From assembly GCF_014207935.1 (NCBI RefSeq), contig NZ_JACHLL010000006.1:248001-312000 (forward strand): a DNA stretch of 64,000 bases, in the 5' to 3' direction. Each line of letters starts with the position of its first letter. The stretch's first letter is position 1. The notes beneath the pieces are model-generated. The model worked only from the letters and a program-made list of their open reading frames with translations. It was not told the DNA's origin and made no database searches. This stretch comes from Pseudomonas fluvialis. GTDB taxonomy: Bacteria > Pseudomonadota > Gammaproteobacteria > Pseudomonadales > Pseudomonadaceae. The position numbers and the translations under genes are program-made. This document shows, piece after piece, positions 27,181-36,727 of the stretch.

Positions 27181-27948
27181 ATGTCCAAGACGCATCTGTT
27201 TGATCTCGACGGCAAGATTGCCTTCGTCTCCGGCGCCAGCCGCGGTATCGGTGAAGCCATTGCCAAGCTGCTGGCCCAGCAAGGCGCCCATGTGATCGTC
27301 TCCAGCCGCAAGATCGACGATTGCCAGAAGGTAGCCGACGCCATCGTCGCTGACGGCGGCAAAGCCACTGCCATCGCCTGCCACATCGGCGAAATGGAGC
27401 AGATCCAGAGCGTCTTTGCCTTTATCCGCGAGCAGTTCGGCCGTCTCGACATTCTGGTCAACAACGCCGCCACCAACCCGCAGTTCTGCAATGTGCTGGA
27501 CACCGACCTGTCGGCCTTCCAGAAGACCGTCGACGTGAACATCCGCGGCTACTACTTCATGTCCATCGAAGGCGGCAAGCTGATGAAGGCCAATGGTGGT
27601 GGCTCGATCATCAACGTTGCTTCCATCAACGGCGTCTCGCCGGGCGAGTTCCAGGGTATCTACTCGGTGACCAAAGCCGCCGTGATCAGCATGACCAAGG
27701 TCTTCGCCAAGGAATGCGCGCAGTTCGGCATTCGCTGCAACGCCCTGCTGCCGGGTCTGACCGACACCAAATTCGCCTCGGCGCTGACCAAGAACGACGC
27801 CATCCTCAACCTCGCCCTGACCCGCATCCCGCTCAAGCGCGTGGCAGCCCCGAGCGAGATGGCCGGCGCGGTGCTGTACCTGGCCAGCGAAGCCTCCAGC
27901 TACACTACCGGCGTTGCCCTGAACGTCGACGGTGGCTTCCTGTCCTGA
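27181..27948 (+). CDS. SDR-family oxidoreductase
   Basis: This 255-residue short-chain dehydrogenase/reductase shows the cofactor motif S-G-A-S-R-G-I-G-E near residue 18, N-N-A in I-L-V-N-N-A, the catalytic Ser in V-A-S-I-N, and Y-S-V-T-K (Y-x3-K). It ends with the usual V-D-G-G-F-L. It probably oxidises or reduces a hydroxyacyl or keto substrate with NAD(P). It is likely co-transcribed with the phosphotransferase, suggesting that the two act on one pathway. A bidirectional terminator follows. Confidence 0.93.
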   Translation: MSKTHLFDLDGKIAFVSGASRGIGEAIAKLLAQQGAHVIVSSRKIDDCQKVADAIVADGGKATAIACHIGEMEQIQSVFAFIREQFGRLDILVNNAATNPQFCNVLDTDLSAFQKTVDVNIRGYYFMSIEGGKLMKANGGGSIINVASINGVSPGEFQGIYSVTKAAVISMTKVFAKECAQFGIRCNALLPGLTDTKFASALTKNDAILNLALTRIPLKRVAAPSEMAGAVLYLASEASSYTTGVALNVDGGFLS

Positions 27949-27961
27949 TCGGACCGGCAGC

Positions 27962-27989
27962 AAAAAGGGGAGCCTCGGCTCCCCTTTTT
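27962..27989. terminator. Bidirectional terminator after the SDR gene
   Basis: AAAAAGGGGAGC faces its complement across a short CTCG loop, giving A- and T-runs on both sides. It can stop both the SDR and the convergent membrane-protein transcripts. Confidence 0.88.
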
Positions 27990-28011
27990 CATCCCGCAAT
28001 CGACCCGAACA

Positions 28012-28662
28012 TCACTGCCAATCGCGCAGGGCCTGCTGCGCCGCCTGGTTCATCGGCTGGGCCAGCAGCCCGGTCGGAGTCAGGCTGACGCTGTACACTG
28101 CATCGGCCGCCATCGGTAGGTAATTGACCCGCGCCGGCTGCAAATTGAACAGCAGAAAATCCCGCCCACTGTTGCGCACCCAGCGCCAGACATCCACGCC
28201 GTAGGGGCTGGCAGCGAGAGCCTGCGGCGTATTCAGCGCCAGCTTCTGCTGCTCGATCGCCAGATAACGTCCCGACAGGGTCTCAAGGCGATAGCCCGGC
28301 TGCAAACCGATCAACTGAGCCAGGCCTTTCCAGCCGAACAGGCGAGCATCCAGCTGCCACAGATCCCCCTCCAAAGTGACCTGGCGCTCGCGCCCACCTT
28401 CCAGCAAGGTCGCCTCAAAACGCTGCTCGCCAGCCGCGGTGAAACTGATGGTCACCAGTGGCTTATCCTGTGGCAGCGGGCTGTAGCGGGTCAGGTCATA
28501 GGCTGCCAGGCCGACCACGCCTGCCAGGGCGGCAAAGGCCAGGCCCAGGGTGCCACGCAACCAGCCGAGCAGCCAGCCGAGGTTGAACAGCACTCGCGCG
28601 GCCAGCAGGGCAATGAGCAGTGCCACCAACGCGGTCAGCCAGGCCAATCCGTCATACTGCAT
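28012..28662 (-). CDS. Conserved membrane-anchored protein of unknown function
   Basis: The 216-residue product begins with two hydrophobic helices (about residues 7-27 and 33-55) linked by a short turn, followed by a soluble domain of about 150 residues with strands such as P-L-V-T-I-S-F-T. Similar proteins in Pseudomonas are sometimes labelled efflux pump, but nothing here supports that, and it is far too small for a transporter. AAGGAA lies 8 bases before the ATG. It is divergent from the TauE-type gene, with 99 bases between the two starts. Confidence 0.75.
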   Translation of the reverse strand: MQYDGLAWLTALVALLIALLAARVLFNLGWLLGWLRGTLGLAFAALAGVVGLAAYDLTRYSPLPQDKPLVTISFTAAGEQRFEATLLEGGRERQVTLEGDLWQLDARLFGWKGLAQLIGLQPGYRLETLSGRYLAIEQQKLALNTPQALAASPYGVDVWRWVRNSGRDFLLFNLQPARVNYLPMAADAVYSVSLTPTGLLAQPMNQAAQQALRDWQ

Positions 28663-28761
28663 GCGGGCAATTCCTTATCGGCGCAAAGGTCGGCATTATG
28701 CAAAGCCCGGCGTGCGTCGGCCAGTACCCAGCGCACGCATTGCGCATCCGGCGACTAATTC

Positions 28762-29547
28762 ATGCTTTTCCCATTCGAACTGGCGGTCGACCTGCCCACA
28801 TTGCTGATGCTGGCCGCCGTGGCTTTCACGGCCGGTTTCATCGACGCGATAGCCGGCGGCGGCGGTCTGCTCACCGTGCCGGCGCTGCTCACGGCCGGTC
28901 TGCCGCCACACCTGGTGCTGGGCACCAACAAGCTGTGCGCCACCTTTGGCTCGGCCACCGCCAGCTACACCTTCTACCGCCGTCAGCTGTTCAGCCCAAG
29001 GCAGTGGCGCAATGCCCTGTTGAGCACGGCGCTGGGCGCTGCCAGCGGCGCCTATGCGGCTCATCTGCTGCCGGCACAATGGCTCAACCAGATGCTGCCG
29101 GTGGTGGTCTTTCTCTGCGGCCTGTACCTGCTGTTTGGACGTACACCGGCGCCACACCAAGTGCAGGACCTGCCACTGCCGACCTGGCGACAGTGGCCTC
29201 AGGGATTCACCTTGGGCTTTTACGATGGCGTTGCCGGCCCCGGCACCGGGGCCTTCTGGACGGTCAGCAGCCTGCTGCTGTATCCGCTGGACCTGCTGCG
29301 GGCCAGCGGCGTGGCGCGCAGCATGAATTTTGTCAGCAACGCCTTCGCACTCGGCGTATTCGCTGCGGCCGGACAGGTCGACTGGGCTCTGGGACTGTGC
29401 ATGGGCGCCGCCCTGATGCTCGGCGCCTACTGGGGCGCACGCACCGCTATCGGCGGCGGGGCGAAAATCATTCGCCCGGTCTTCATTGTCGTGGTGCTGT
29501 GCCTGACGGCGCGCCTAGCCTGGCAGCACTGGTTCACTATGGCCTGA
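28762..29547 (+). CDS. TauE/SafE (TSUP) family anion exporter
   Basis: The 261-residue integral membrane protein has about eight hydrophobic segments and the two TSUP half-repeats. The signature [13 protein letters not shown] is in the first and D-G-V-A-G-P-G-T-G in the second. The family exports sulfite, sulfoacetate or related organic anions; the substrate is unknown. The 3' end overlaps the convergent nudC gene by 33 bases. No clear Shine-Dalgarno precedes the ATG. Confidence 0.9.
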   Translation: MLFPFELAVDLPTLLMLAAVAFTAGFIDAIAGGGGLLTVPALLTAGLPPHLVLGTNKLCATFGSATASYTFYRRQLFSPRQWRNALLSTALGAASGAYAAHLLPAQWLNQMLPVVVFLCGLYLLFGRTPAPHQVQDLPLPTWRQWPQGFTLGFYDGVAGPGTGAFWTVSSLLLYPLDLLRASGVARSMNFVSNAFALGVFAAAGQVDWALGLCMGAALMLGAYWGARTAIGGGAKIIRPVFIVVVLCLTARLAWQHWFTMA

Positions 29548-30345
29548 GCGACGCGCCAGGTACAGCTCGATCAGGTAGCGCGAGATGGCTTGTGCTGGCG
29601 GCAAGGATGGCAGGCGATCGCAGTGGAACCACTGGGCATCCTCGATTTCCCCTTCCTGCGGAACGATATCGCCACTGACATATTCGGCATGAAAGCCGAG
29701 CATCAGCGAATGCGGGAAAGGCCAGTTCTGGCTGCCCTGATAGACCGGTGCGGCAATCCGCACGCCGACCTCCTCCATCACCTCACGGTGCACGCACTCC
29801 TCCAGCGACTCACCCGGTTCGACGAAACCAGCCAAGGTGCTGTAGAAGCCCGGAGCGAAGTGCGGCGAGCGCGCCAGGAGGATTTCCTCGCCGCGGGTGA
29901 TCAGCACGATGATGCTCGGTGACAGCTTGGGATACAGGCGCAGTCCACAAGGCTCGCAGTGCATGGCACGCTCGCCGGCCAGATGCTGTAACGGCTGGCC
30001 ACAGGCGCTACAGAAACGATGCTCGCGCGCCCAGGTGATGATCTGGCTGGCATAGCCCAGCAGTTTGAAGGTGGTCGGCTCCGACTGCATCATCAGTTGA
30101 CGCAAGGTTAGCCACTGGGCACCAGCGATCTCGGCCGGGTACTGCAGCTCCAGCACCACCAGCGGCTGCCCCTGGTAATGGCCCAGGCCATGCTCTGCAC
30201 GCACCGGCAGCTCCTGCTGGCGCAACCAGTGCAGAGGGAACAGCACGCCATTGGCATCCGCCAGGAAACGCCCGTCCAGGCTGGCCAGCGCCCAGCCGCC
30301 CTTGAGTGTGCGGCTATCCAGCAGGCCCGGTTGCCACTCGTGCAT
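29515..30345 (-). CDS. nudC: NAD(+)/NADH diphosphatase, RNA de-NADding enzyme
   Basis: The 276-residue Nudix hydrolase cleaves NAD(H), and in E. coli removes NAD caps from RNA. The zinc ribbon shows C-S-A-C-G and C-E-P-C-G (two C-x2-C pairs near residues 112-132). The Nudix box reads [22 protein letters not shown]. The NudC-specific motif S-Q-P-W-P-F-P-x-S is present as S-Q-N-W-P-F-P-H-S, with Pro to Asn at the third position. It starts on the last base of fimL (one-base overlap), so the two are co-translated. Confidence 0.93.
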   Translation of the reverse strand: MHEWQPGLLDSRTLKGGWALASLDGRFLADANGVLFPLHWLRQQELPVRAEHGLGHYQGQPLVVLELQYPAEIAGAQWLTLRQLMMQSEPTTFKLLGYASQIITWAREHRFCSACGQPLQHLAGERAMHCEPCGLRLYPKLSPSIIVLITRGEEILLARSPHFAPGFYSTLAGFVEPGESLEECVHREVMEEVGVRIAAPVYQGSQNWPFPHSLMLGFHAEYVSGDIVPQEGEIEDAQWFHCDRLPSLPPAQAISRYLIELYLARRSGHSEPVLPG

Positions 30346-32018
30346 CAGGCAGGTAGCGGCATGCCCAAGGCACGCACGCTCTCTTCGGCCAGGTCCAGTA
30401 CGCTCGGCGTGGTTTCCGGGCGCAGTACTGCCCCCGCTTCGAGGTAGTACTCAAGACTGGTCAGGGCATCGGCCAGTGTTTCCAGCATTTGCTCGGAAGG
30501 CATCTGCGTGGTTTCCAGCATCTTGCTCTGGATGTAATCGGCGCAGGCTCCGACCAGCATGGCGGCGCGGCCCTGATTAAGGAACCACAACCCGCCGCGT
30601 ACCGCCTGCAGGGTCACCGGCACGTTGGCCAAGTGCAGCTTGTCGCCACTGGACTCCAGATAGGCCGTGATTGCCCGCTTGGCCAGCGAAAGACCGGCCT
30701 GGGCCTCGTCAACCACCACGATGCGCGCCTCGGCCAACTGATGGGTAGCGAACGACTCGGCTTCCTGACCGGGCAACACCTCTTGCGGGCGCACATCGCG
30801 GCGCTCGCCGCGTTCCAGGCTGGCAACCATGCTTTCCACATAAAGCACGGCCTCGGCCAGGCGATTGAGCGCCTCGCCCGTGACTTCACCGCCCTCGCTC
30901 CAGCTGGCGACCACAGGCATCTGCGCCTGCAGGGCATTGCCGGCGGAGGTCAGGCCGACCATGCCGAGCGTCTTGCCCAGCTTGCCGAGTACCGCGTGCA
31001 GATTGCCGAAGCTCTCGCCCTGAGCGCTGCCCCGCTCGATCAGGTCGAGCAGATCCTTGACCGCCGTCAGCTCGTCACGAATGGCGCTCGACAACGACCG
31101 CAGCACCGCATGGCCAGGGCCGGCCAGACGCTGATATTCCTCTTCGAGCATGTAATCGGTAAACGGCAGCGAGGTGAAACTCAGGGCCTCGCGCAGTTGT
31201 TCGCAGCGCTCGCCCTTGCTGTCGGCCAGGGCCACCAGATAAAGCAGTTCCTTGAGCATGGCACGCGGCGGCTCATAGCCCGGATTGCCCAACAGGCTCT
31301 TCAGCTCACGATCCAGACGGGAGAACAGCTGCTTGCGCGAACGCCTGGGCAGCAACTGGCCGTCGATGATGGCCTCGATCGCCCCGGCAGCCATCCAGCA
31401 CAAGCGCGCGGCGGCCTGCTCACCGAGCAGCGAATCCAGGCGTTCCATGGCGCGGCCCATCAGGCGCAGGCTGGCCACTGCATTCTGCTCGCGGATATAG
31501 CCGAGCAGGCCAACCTGGTACATGTGCCGCAGGCGACGACCGTCGGCATGCACATCATCGCTGGCGGCCTGGGCCCGTGGCGGCCGCGGCTGATCCAGCC
31601 GGGCACTGAAAAAGAAACTTTCCGGCAGCAGCGCCTGACCACCGGCCCGGCGCAGCTCATTGATGGTCGGCAACAGCAGCTCGGGGATTTCCTGGCGGTT
31701 AGCGTCGACGCTTTCCAAGTAGCGGCGCAGCACATAGAGCGCACTGCTCAGCGCGGAAAGCTGGTCGTCGCGCTCATTGCCGGCCCCCGCCGGAATATCG
31801 TTGGCCTGATCGAGCATTTCCTGAGCGAGCATTTCCGCACCAGTCAGCTCTATCAGCTTGAGCGTGCCACGGATCTGTTGCAGGCCTTCAACCGCCTGCT
31901 GCAATAAATGCCCATTGCTGCGCTCACCAATGAACTGCTCGAGACTCAGCTCGGCCTGTTCGATGGTGGCAAACAACTCGTCACGCACCAGACTGAGGGA
32001 TGTAGCTCCAGTGACCAT
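30345..32018 (-). CDS. fimL: FimL, type IV pilus and cAMP regulator
   Basis: The 557-residue cytoplasmic protein is helical throughout and resembles the N-terminal part of the chemotaxis-like kinase ChpA, but with no catalytic kinase or receiver domain. It carries Hpt-like helical bundles without an obvious phospho-accepting His motif. It is about the length of P. aeruginosa FimL, which works with FimV and adenylate cyclase CyaB to control cAMP and twitching motility. Its position beside nudC and near ldcA also matches P. aeruginosa as I recall it. AGGTGA precedes the ATG. A strong palindrome lies about 150 bp upstream. Confidence 0.85.
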   Translation of the reverse strand: MVTGATSLSLVRDELFATIEQAELSLEQFIGERSNGHLLQQAVEGLQQIRGTLKLIELTGAEMLAQEMLDQANDIPAGAGNERDDQLSALSSALYVLRRYLESVDANRQEIPELLLPTINELRRAGGQALLPESFFFSARLDQPRPPRAQAASDDVHADGRRLRHMYQVGLLGYIREQNAVASLRLMGRAMERLDSLLGEQAAARLCWMAAGAIEAIIDGQLLPRRSRKQLFSRLDRELKSLLGNPGYEPPRAMLKELLYLVALADSKGERCEQLREALSFTSLPFTDYMLEEEYQRLAGPGHAVLRSLSSAIRDELTAVKDLLDLIERGSAQGESFGNLHAVLGKLGKTLGMVGLTSAGNALQAQMPVVASWSEGGEVTGEALNRLAEAVLYVESMVASLERGERRDVRPQEVLPGQEAESFATHQLAEARIVVVDEAQAGLSLAKRAITAYLESSGDKLHLANVPVTLQAVRGGLWFLNQGRAAMLVGACADYIQSKMLETTQMPSEQMLETLADALTSLEYYLEAGAVLRPETTPSVLDLAEESVRALGMPLPA

Positions 32019-32164
32019 AGAACGAGTTCACCTCTTGTACGGAGTGCGCCCTTCACCAGCCAGCGCTTATTAATTATTGTCATTTCAACGCGTCGCGGCA
32101 GTTGCCTGAAACAGACCACCGTACAGGGCAGTACAACGCGGCAGGATTAATGCCTGCATAGAAA

Positions 32165-32194
32165 TATAGTGAACATATAAACCTGTTCACTATA
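32165..32194. promoter_or_regulatory. Perfect 11-bp inverted repeat upstream of fimL
   Basis: TATAGTGAACA, an 8-base spacer TATAAACC, then its exact complement. The region is AT-rich against a GC-rich background, and no T-run follows. The half-site-plus-spacer layout suggests a dimeric regulator site about 150 bp upstream of fimL, or a hairpin past ldcA. It lies in the 287-base gap between the two genes, where I see no other feature. Confidence 0.5.
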
Positions 32195-32305
32195 ACAAGA
32201 GAGATATAAATGTCGATGCTGGCCACTGTGAACCACGGCACGCCCTCCGAGTTCACAGCATGCCTTACATAGTCTGCCTAAGCAGCTGATTTTACTGAGT
32301 CCTCA

Positions 32306-34564
32306 TCAGGACTGACGAATACACTCAACGCTGTAGTGCACCTGCCCGTCACGCTCCTCGCGCTTGAGGCCATGGACGTCGGCGTCGAAGCCCGGGAACT
32401 GTGCATCGAAGCTGCGGGCAAACGCCAGGTAATCGATGATCGCGCGGCTCTGCGCCGTGAAGCGCTCCCCCGGCATGATCAACGGAATGCCCGGCGGATA
32501 CGGCACCAGCATCACCGCCGAGAGGCGACCTTCGAGGGCCTCGATCGGCACCGACTCCACCTCGCCGCGCACCAGTTTGTCGTAGGCGTCGGCCGGTTTG
32601 ATGGCGATCTCCGGCAACACCGTGTACATGCGGCGCATGGAGGTCGGCGTGGCATTGTCCTGATAACAGCCATGCAGTTGATCACACAGATCGCGTAGCC
32701 CCATCCCGGCATAACGGTTGCCCGCCACGGCGCTCAGGCTCGGCAGCGCCACGCTGAGCGTTGTGTTGCTGTCGTACAGGCGCTTGAACTCCAGTAGCTC
32801 GGTCAGCAGCGTGCTCCACTTGCCCTTGGTGATACCCATGGAGAACAGCACCAGGAACGAATACAGGCCGGTCTTCTCCACCACCAGGCCACGCTCCCAG
32901 AGAAACTTGCTGACCACGGCCGCCGGAATGCCAGAGGCCTCCAGCGAACCGTTGGCGGTCAGGCCCGGTGTCACCAGTGTGACCTTGATGGGATCGAGCA
33001 GCACATAGTCATCGGCGATATGGCCAAAGCCGTGCCAGTCATCCTCAGCCGCCAGCAACCAGTCCTCGGTGGCCACTCGCTCGCTACCGGCGCTGCCGCT
33101 GGGTTGCCAGATGCTGAACCACCAGTCGTCTGCGCCCATGCTCTGGCGCATATTGGCCAGGGCCCGACGGAAGCTCAGGGCCTCGTCAAAGGTTTCCTGG
33201 ATCAGCGAACGTCCTGCCGGACCTTCCATCATGGCCGAGGCCACGTCCAGCGAGGCGATGATGCCGTACTGCGGCGAAGTCGAGATGTGCATCATGAAGG
33301 CTTCATTGAAGCGGTCGCGGTCCAGCTGGCGTCGCCCGCCATCCTGCACATGGATCATCGAAGCCTGGCTGAAAGCCGCCAGCAGCTTGTGCGTGGAATG
33401 GGTGGTAAACACCAGCGGCGCGTCTTCGCTCCGGCTGGTACCCATACCGAAACGACCACTGTAGAAATCATGGAAGGCCGCGTAGGCGTACCAGGCTTCG
33501 TCGAAGTGCAGCACCTCGACACTGTTGCCCAGCGCCTGCTTGACCAGCTCGGCGTTATAGCACAGGCCGTCGTAGGTGGAGTTGGTCACCACCGCCAGCT
33601 TGACCTTAGGCTCACGCCCCCGAGCCAGCGGGTTGGCGTCGATCTTGGCCTGGATCGATTCGCGACTGAACTCGGACAGCGGAATCGGGCCGATGATGCC
33701 CAGCTCGTTGCGCGAGGGCACCAGATACAGCGGAATGGCTCCGGTCATGATGATCGAGTGAAGAATCGACTTGTGGCAGTTGCGGTCAACCAGCACCAGA
33801 TCGTCGCGCCCGACCATAGAGTGCCAGACGATCTTGTTGGCCGTGGACGTACCGTTGATCACGAAGAAGGTGTGATCGGCGCCGAAGTTGCGCGCAGCCC
33901 TGGCCTCGGCCTCGGCCAAGGGCCCCGTGTGATCGAGCAGCGAGCCGAGCTCCGGCACCGAGACCGAGAGGTCCGAACGCAGGGTGTTCTCGCCGAAGAA
34001 CTGGTGGAAGGCCTGCCCAACCGGGCTCTTGCGGTAGGCCACGCCACCGCCGTGCCCCGGCGTATGCCAGGAATAGTTGGAGTCCGCGGTGTGCTGCACC
34101 AGCGCCTTGAAGAACGGCGGCAACAGGCAATCCAGATAATTGCGCGCGGCGCGGCCGACCTGTCGCGCGAGGAACGGCACGGTGTCTTCGAACAGATAGA
34201 GAATGCCGCGCAGCTGGTGCAGATCGGCCATCGCCTCGGCCGGGGCGTTCTCGATGGTCACCTGTTCGCCGAGGGCGAAAATCGGCAGTTGCGGCGCCCG
34301 CACCCGGGCCACCCGAATCAGCTCAATCACATCCTGGAGCAGGCGCTGGTTCTCCCCCGCTCCTTCGGCGGCCACCAGGATACAGGCCAGGCCGTGGTGG
34401 GTGGAGGCGACAATGCGCCCTTCGCTGCTACTGGCGGTGGAGAGAATGCTGAAACCATCCTGAGCCAGCTCGTCGGCGATATCGCGAACGCGCTGCCCGG
34501 CCACGGTATCGGCCTTGATGTCACGGTGAACGATGAGGATGGGGAATTTGAGGTCTTTGTGCAT
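32306..34564 (-). CDS. ldcA: Lysine/arginine decarboxylase, Orn/Lys/Arg class
   Basis: The 752-residue PLP enzyme decarboxylates lysine to cadaverine. An N-terminal receiver-like wing domain (about residues 1-130) precedes the fold-type I PLP domain. The Schiff-base lysine is in H-S-T-H-K-L-L-A-A-F-S-Q, and the segment S-W-H-T-P-G-H lies near the domain entry. Length and layout match P. aeruginosa LdcA rather than the 711-residue E. coli CadA. A purine-rich GGGGGG lies just before the ATG. In P. aeruginosa this gene belongs to arginine/lysine catabolism; regulation here is not visible. Confidence 0.92.
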   Translation of the reverse strand: MHKDLKFPILIVHRDIKADTVAGQRVRDIADELAQDGFSILSTASSSEGRIVASTHHGLACILVAAEGAGENQRLLQDVIELIRVARVRAPQLPIFALGEQVTIENAPAEAMADLHQLRGILYLFEDTVPFLARQVGRAARNYLDCLLPPFFKALVQHTADSNYSWHTPGHGGGVAYRKSPVGQAFHQFFGENTLRSDLSVSVPELGSLLDHTGPLAEAEARAARNFGADHTFFVINGTSTANKIVWHSMVGRDDLVLVDRNCHKSILHSIIMTGAIPLYLVPSRNELGIIGPIPLSEFSRESIQAKIDANPLARGREPKVKLAVVTNSTYDGLCYNAELVKQALGNSVEVLHFDEAWYAYAAFHDFYSGRFGMGTSRSEDAPLVFTTHSTHKLLAAFSQASMIHVQDGGRRQLDRDRFNEAFMMHISTSPQYGIIASLDVASAMMEGPAGRSLIQETFDEALSFRRALANMRQSMGADDWWFSIWQPSGSAGSERVATEDWLLAAEDDWHGFGHIADDYVLLDPIKVTLVTPGLTANGSLEASGIPAAVVSKFLWERGLVVEKTGLYSFLVLFSMGITKGKWSTLLTELLEFKRLYDSNTTLSVALPSLSAVAGNRYAGMGLRDLCDQLHGCYQDNATPTSMRRMYTVLPEIAIKPADAYDKLVRGEVESVPIEALEGRLSAVMLVPYPPGIPLIMPGERFTAQSRAIIDYLAFARSFDAQFPGFDADVHGLKREERDGQVHYSVECIRQS

Positions 34565-34680
34565 GGCGCCCCCCTGAGGGCGGTGGTCCCGTTCACCTCA
34601 GGGTAGAGACTGCCATCGGCAGGGGGAACCCCCTGTGCAACTCGCTGTAACTAAAGGTCGCCGCAGTGCAAATACGCCAG

Positions 34681-35424
34681 TTACTCGCTGGCGGGCGCGG
34701 CCTCCAGCTGCGCCCAGACCGAAGGACCACCTGCCGACTTTTCCACGGCGGCCATGCGCACGGCATGCGCGGCGAGATCCTCCGCACTGGCGCGGATCAC
34801 CCGCGTCGGGCTGCGTCCGGCTGGCAGACGGCTGATTGGACTGGCCTGGGGACGGCCACCACTGTCCTCGCCGCTGCCCTGACCGGCCAGCGAAAGACTG
34901 GTCTGGCCACCGGTCATTGCCAGGTAGACGTCGGCCAGAATCTCGGCGTCGAGCAGGGCGCCGTGCAGATCGCGCCCGGAGTTATCGACACCATAGCGCT
35001 TGCAAAGGGCGTCGAGGTTATTGCGCTGGCCCGGGTGCCGCTCGCGGGCCATCAGCAGGGTGTCGAGCACCGTGCAATAGTCGCTGACGTCGCTGCGCTC
35101 GCTCTGACCAAGCCGGGCAAATTCGTTGTTGATGAAGCCAACGTCGAACGCCGCGTTGTGGATGATCAGCTCGGCGCCCTTGATGAACTCGAAGAACTCG
35201 TCGGCCACCTCACGAAAACGTGGCTTGTCGGCGACAAACTCGTTGGTGATGCCGTGGACGGCGATAGCGCCTTCGTCGATTTCACGATCAGGGTTGAGGT
35301 AGACATGGAAATGCCGACCGGTCAGGCGCCGCCCCTGCAGTTCGACACAACCAATCTCGATGATGCGATGGCCATCGCCCACCGGCATGCCGGTGGTTTC
35401 GGTATCCAGTACTACGTATCTCAT
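34681..35424 (-). CDS. dnaQ: DNA polymerase III epsilon subunit (proofreading exonuclease)
   Basis: The 247-residue 3'-5' exonuclease has the three DEDDh motifs: L-D-T-E-T-T-G at the N-terminus, H-N-A-A-F-D-V-G-F near residue 93, and H-G-A-L-L-D-A near residue 153. The C-terminal tail, rich in Ser, Gly and Ala, should bind the alpha subunit. It starts with an ATGA overlap on the rnhA stop, so the two proofreading/RNA-removal proteins are co-translated. No terminator with a T-run follows. Confidence 0.96.
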   Translation of the reverse strand: MRYVVLDTETTGMPVGDGHRIIEIGCVELQGRRLTGRHFHVYLNPDREIDEGAIAVHGITNEFVADKPRFREVADEFFEFIKGAELIIHNAAFDVGFINNEFARLGQSERSDVSDYCTVLDTLLMARERHPGQRNNLDALCKRYGVDNSGRDLHGALLDAEILADVYLAMTGGQTSLSLAGQGSGEDSGGRPQASPISRLPAGRSPTRVIRASAEDLAAHAVRMAAVEKSAGGPSVWAQLEAAPASE

Positions 35425-35870
35425 GCTCGCCCTCTGACTTCTTCAACGCCACGGTTGGCCAGCTGGTCGGCCTTCTCGTTGCCCGGATGGCCGGTATGGC
35501 CGCGCACCCATTGCCACTCGACCTGATGGCGATTGACCTGCTCGTCCAGCGCTTGCCACAGGTCGGCATTCTTGACCGGTTCCTTGGCTGCGGTTTTCCA
35601 GCCGCGCTTCTTCCAGTTCGGCATCCACTCCTGGATGCCCTTCATCACGTACTGCGAATCGGTAACCAGGCGCACCGAACAGGGCCGGGTCAGGGCGATC
35701 AGCGCACAGATCGCCGCCATCAGTTCCATGCGGTTATTGGTGGTGTTGGGCTCGCCGCCCCACAACTCCTTCTCGGCGCCCTTATAGATCATCAGCGCGC
35801 CCCAGCCGCCAGGGCCAGGATTGCCCTTGCAGGCGCCGTCGGTGTAGATCTCGACCTTCTCTTCGCTCAT
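35421..35870 (-). CDS. rnhA: Ribonuclease HI
   Basis: The 149-residue enzyme degrades RNA in RNA-DNA hybrids. Catalytic acids are visible in [17 protein letters not shown] and V-T-D-S-Q-Y; the conserved [11 protein letters not shown] holds the last Asp. The open frame runs 117 codons further upstream, but that part is an alanine/arginine-rich shadow of the neighbouring methyltransferase gene. The start used is the one at [12 protein letters not shown]. It lies 8 bases after the methyltransferase and overlaps dnaQ. Confidence 0.96.
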   Translation of the reverse strand: MSEEKVEIYTDGACKGNPGPGGWGALMIYKGAEKELWGGEPNTTNNRMELMAAICALIALTRPCSVRLVTDSQYVMKGIQEWMPNWKKRGWKTAAKEPVKNADLWQALDEQVNRHQVEWQWVRGHTGHPGNEKADQLANRGVEEVRGRA

Positions 35871-35878
35871 TGAATGTT

Positions 35879-36652
35879 CTAGCTCTCGGAATCGCGCCGG
35901 CTGATCTTCGCCACCGGCATTGGCAACAGCTGTCCCCGTGGCTCGCGCCGCGGCGGACGCAGCGGACGCAGGCCGACCATCAGCTTGCGCGCCACCAGCA
36001 CATAGAACCCCGCGCCGGGTAGTTGCCAGGCCTCGGCCCGGGTCTCCAGCGGTTGCAGGCGAGCCTGCCAGGTACTGTTGCAAAGCGGCGGACGATAACA
36101 CCCGAACCGGCGTTTCTCCAGCGCGAAGCCCAGCAGATGCAGCCAGTCGCTGACCCGTCCCGGATCGATACAGCGAGCCTGACGCCAGGTATCGCGGGCC
36201 AGCCAGTGGCGCAGTCCCCACAGACTCCAGGGATTGAAGCCGACGATCAACAGATGCCCGCCCGGGCGCACACTGAACGCAGCCTCGCGCAGCAAACCAT
36301 GGGGCGATAGGCAGAAATCCAGGCCATGCTGCAGCACCACCGCATCGGCGGCATGCTCTCCCAGTGGCCAGGACTGCTCTTCACAGGCGATTTCCACGCC
36401 GGCCAGCGGCGCACCGATGCGCACGCTGCGCTGAATATGCGCGGCCTTGACCGCCGGCCCAGGTACCGCGCTGTAGTGCACCAGATAGCCGCCAAACAGG
36501 CGCTGCAGCTCTTCCTCCAGCAACTGTTGCTGGCGGCTGAGCAACAGCTGCCCCAGCGGACTACGAAACCACTGCTCGGCGCCTTCGAGCAGATCGAGCC
36601 AGTGCGGATCGAGATGGGACCAGGCTTGCCGGTCCATGCACTCACGCTTCAT
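35879..36652 (-). CDS. Class I SAM-dependent methyltransferase-like protein
   Basis: The 257-residue protein resembles the YafS-like group found between gloB and rnhA in many gammaproteobacteria. The mid-region [11 protein letters not shown] followed by [16 protein letters not shown] matches post-motif positions of a Rossmann-type methyltransferase; motif I (E/D-x-G-x-G-x-G) is degenerate. Substrate unknown. A second ATG five codons in is possible as the true start. It is the first gene of the methyltransferase-rnhA-dnaQ operon. Confidence 0.82.
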   Translation of the reverse strand: MKRECMDRQAWSHLDPHWLDLLEGAEQWFRSPLGQLLLSRQQQLLEEELQRLFGGYLVHYSAVPGPAVKAAHIQRSVRIGAPLAGVEIACEEQSWPLGEHAADAVVLQHGLDFCLSPHGLLREAAFSVRPGGHLLIVGFNPWSLWGLRHWLARDTWRQARCIDPGRVSDWLHLLGFALEKRRFGCYRPPLCNSTWQARLQPLETRAEAWQLPGAGFYVLVARKLMVGLRPLRPPRREPRGQLLPMPVAKISRRDSES

Positions 36653-36727
36653 TTCAGCCTTTCCTCGCTCACCGGACAGCCCGGTTTGGGCTTACCATCG
36701 CCAGCATTGCCACAGGATGCCGCCATC

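Noticed and set aside
28012..28662. Multidrug efflux pump
   Set aside because: At 216 residues with two membrane helices and a soluble domain it cannot be a transporter of any known efflux family.
33020..34606. Long open frame opposite ldcA (528 codons)
   Set aside because: Antisense shadow of the decarboxylase gene; composition and lack of motifs argue against coding.
35871..36221. N-terminal extension of rnhA
   Set aside because: The added 117 residues are Ala/Arg/Gly-rich and overlap the methyltransferase gene in another frame; RNase HI begins at the usual short start.
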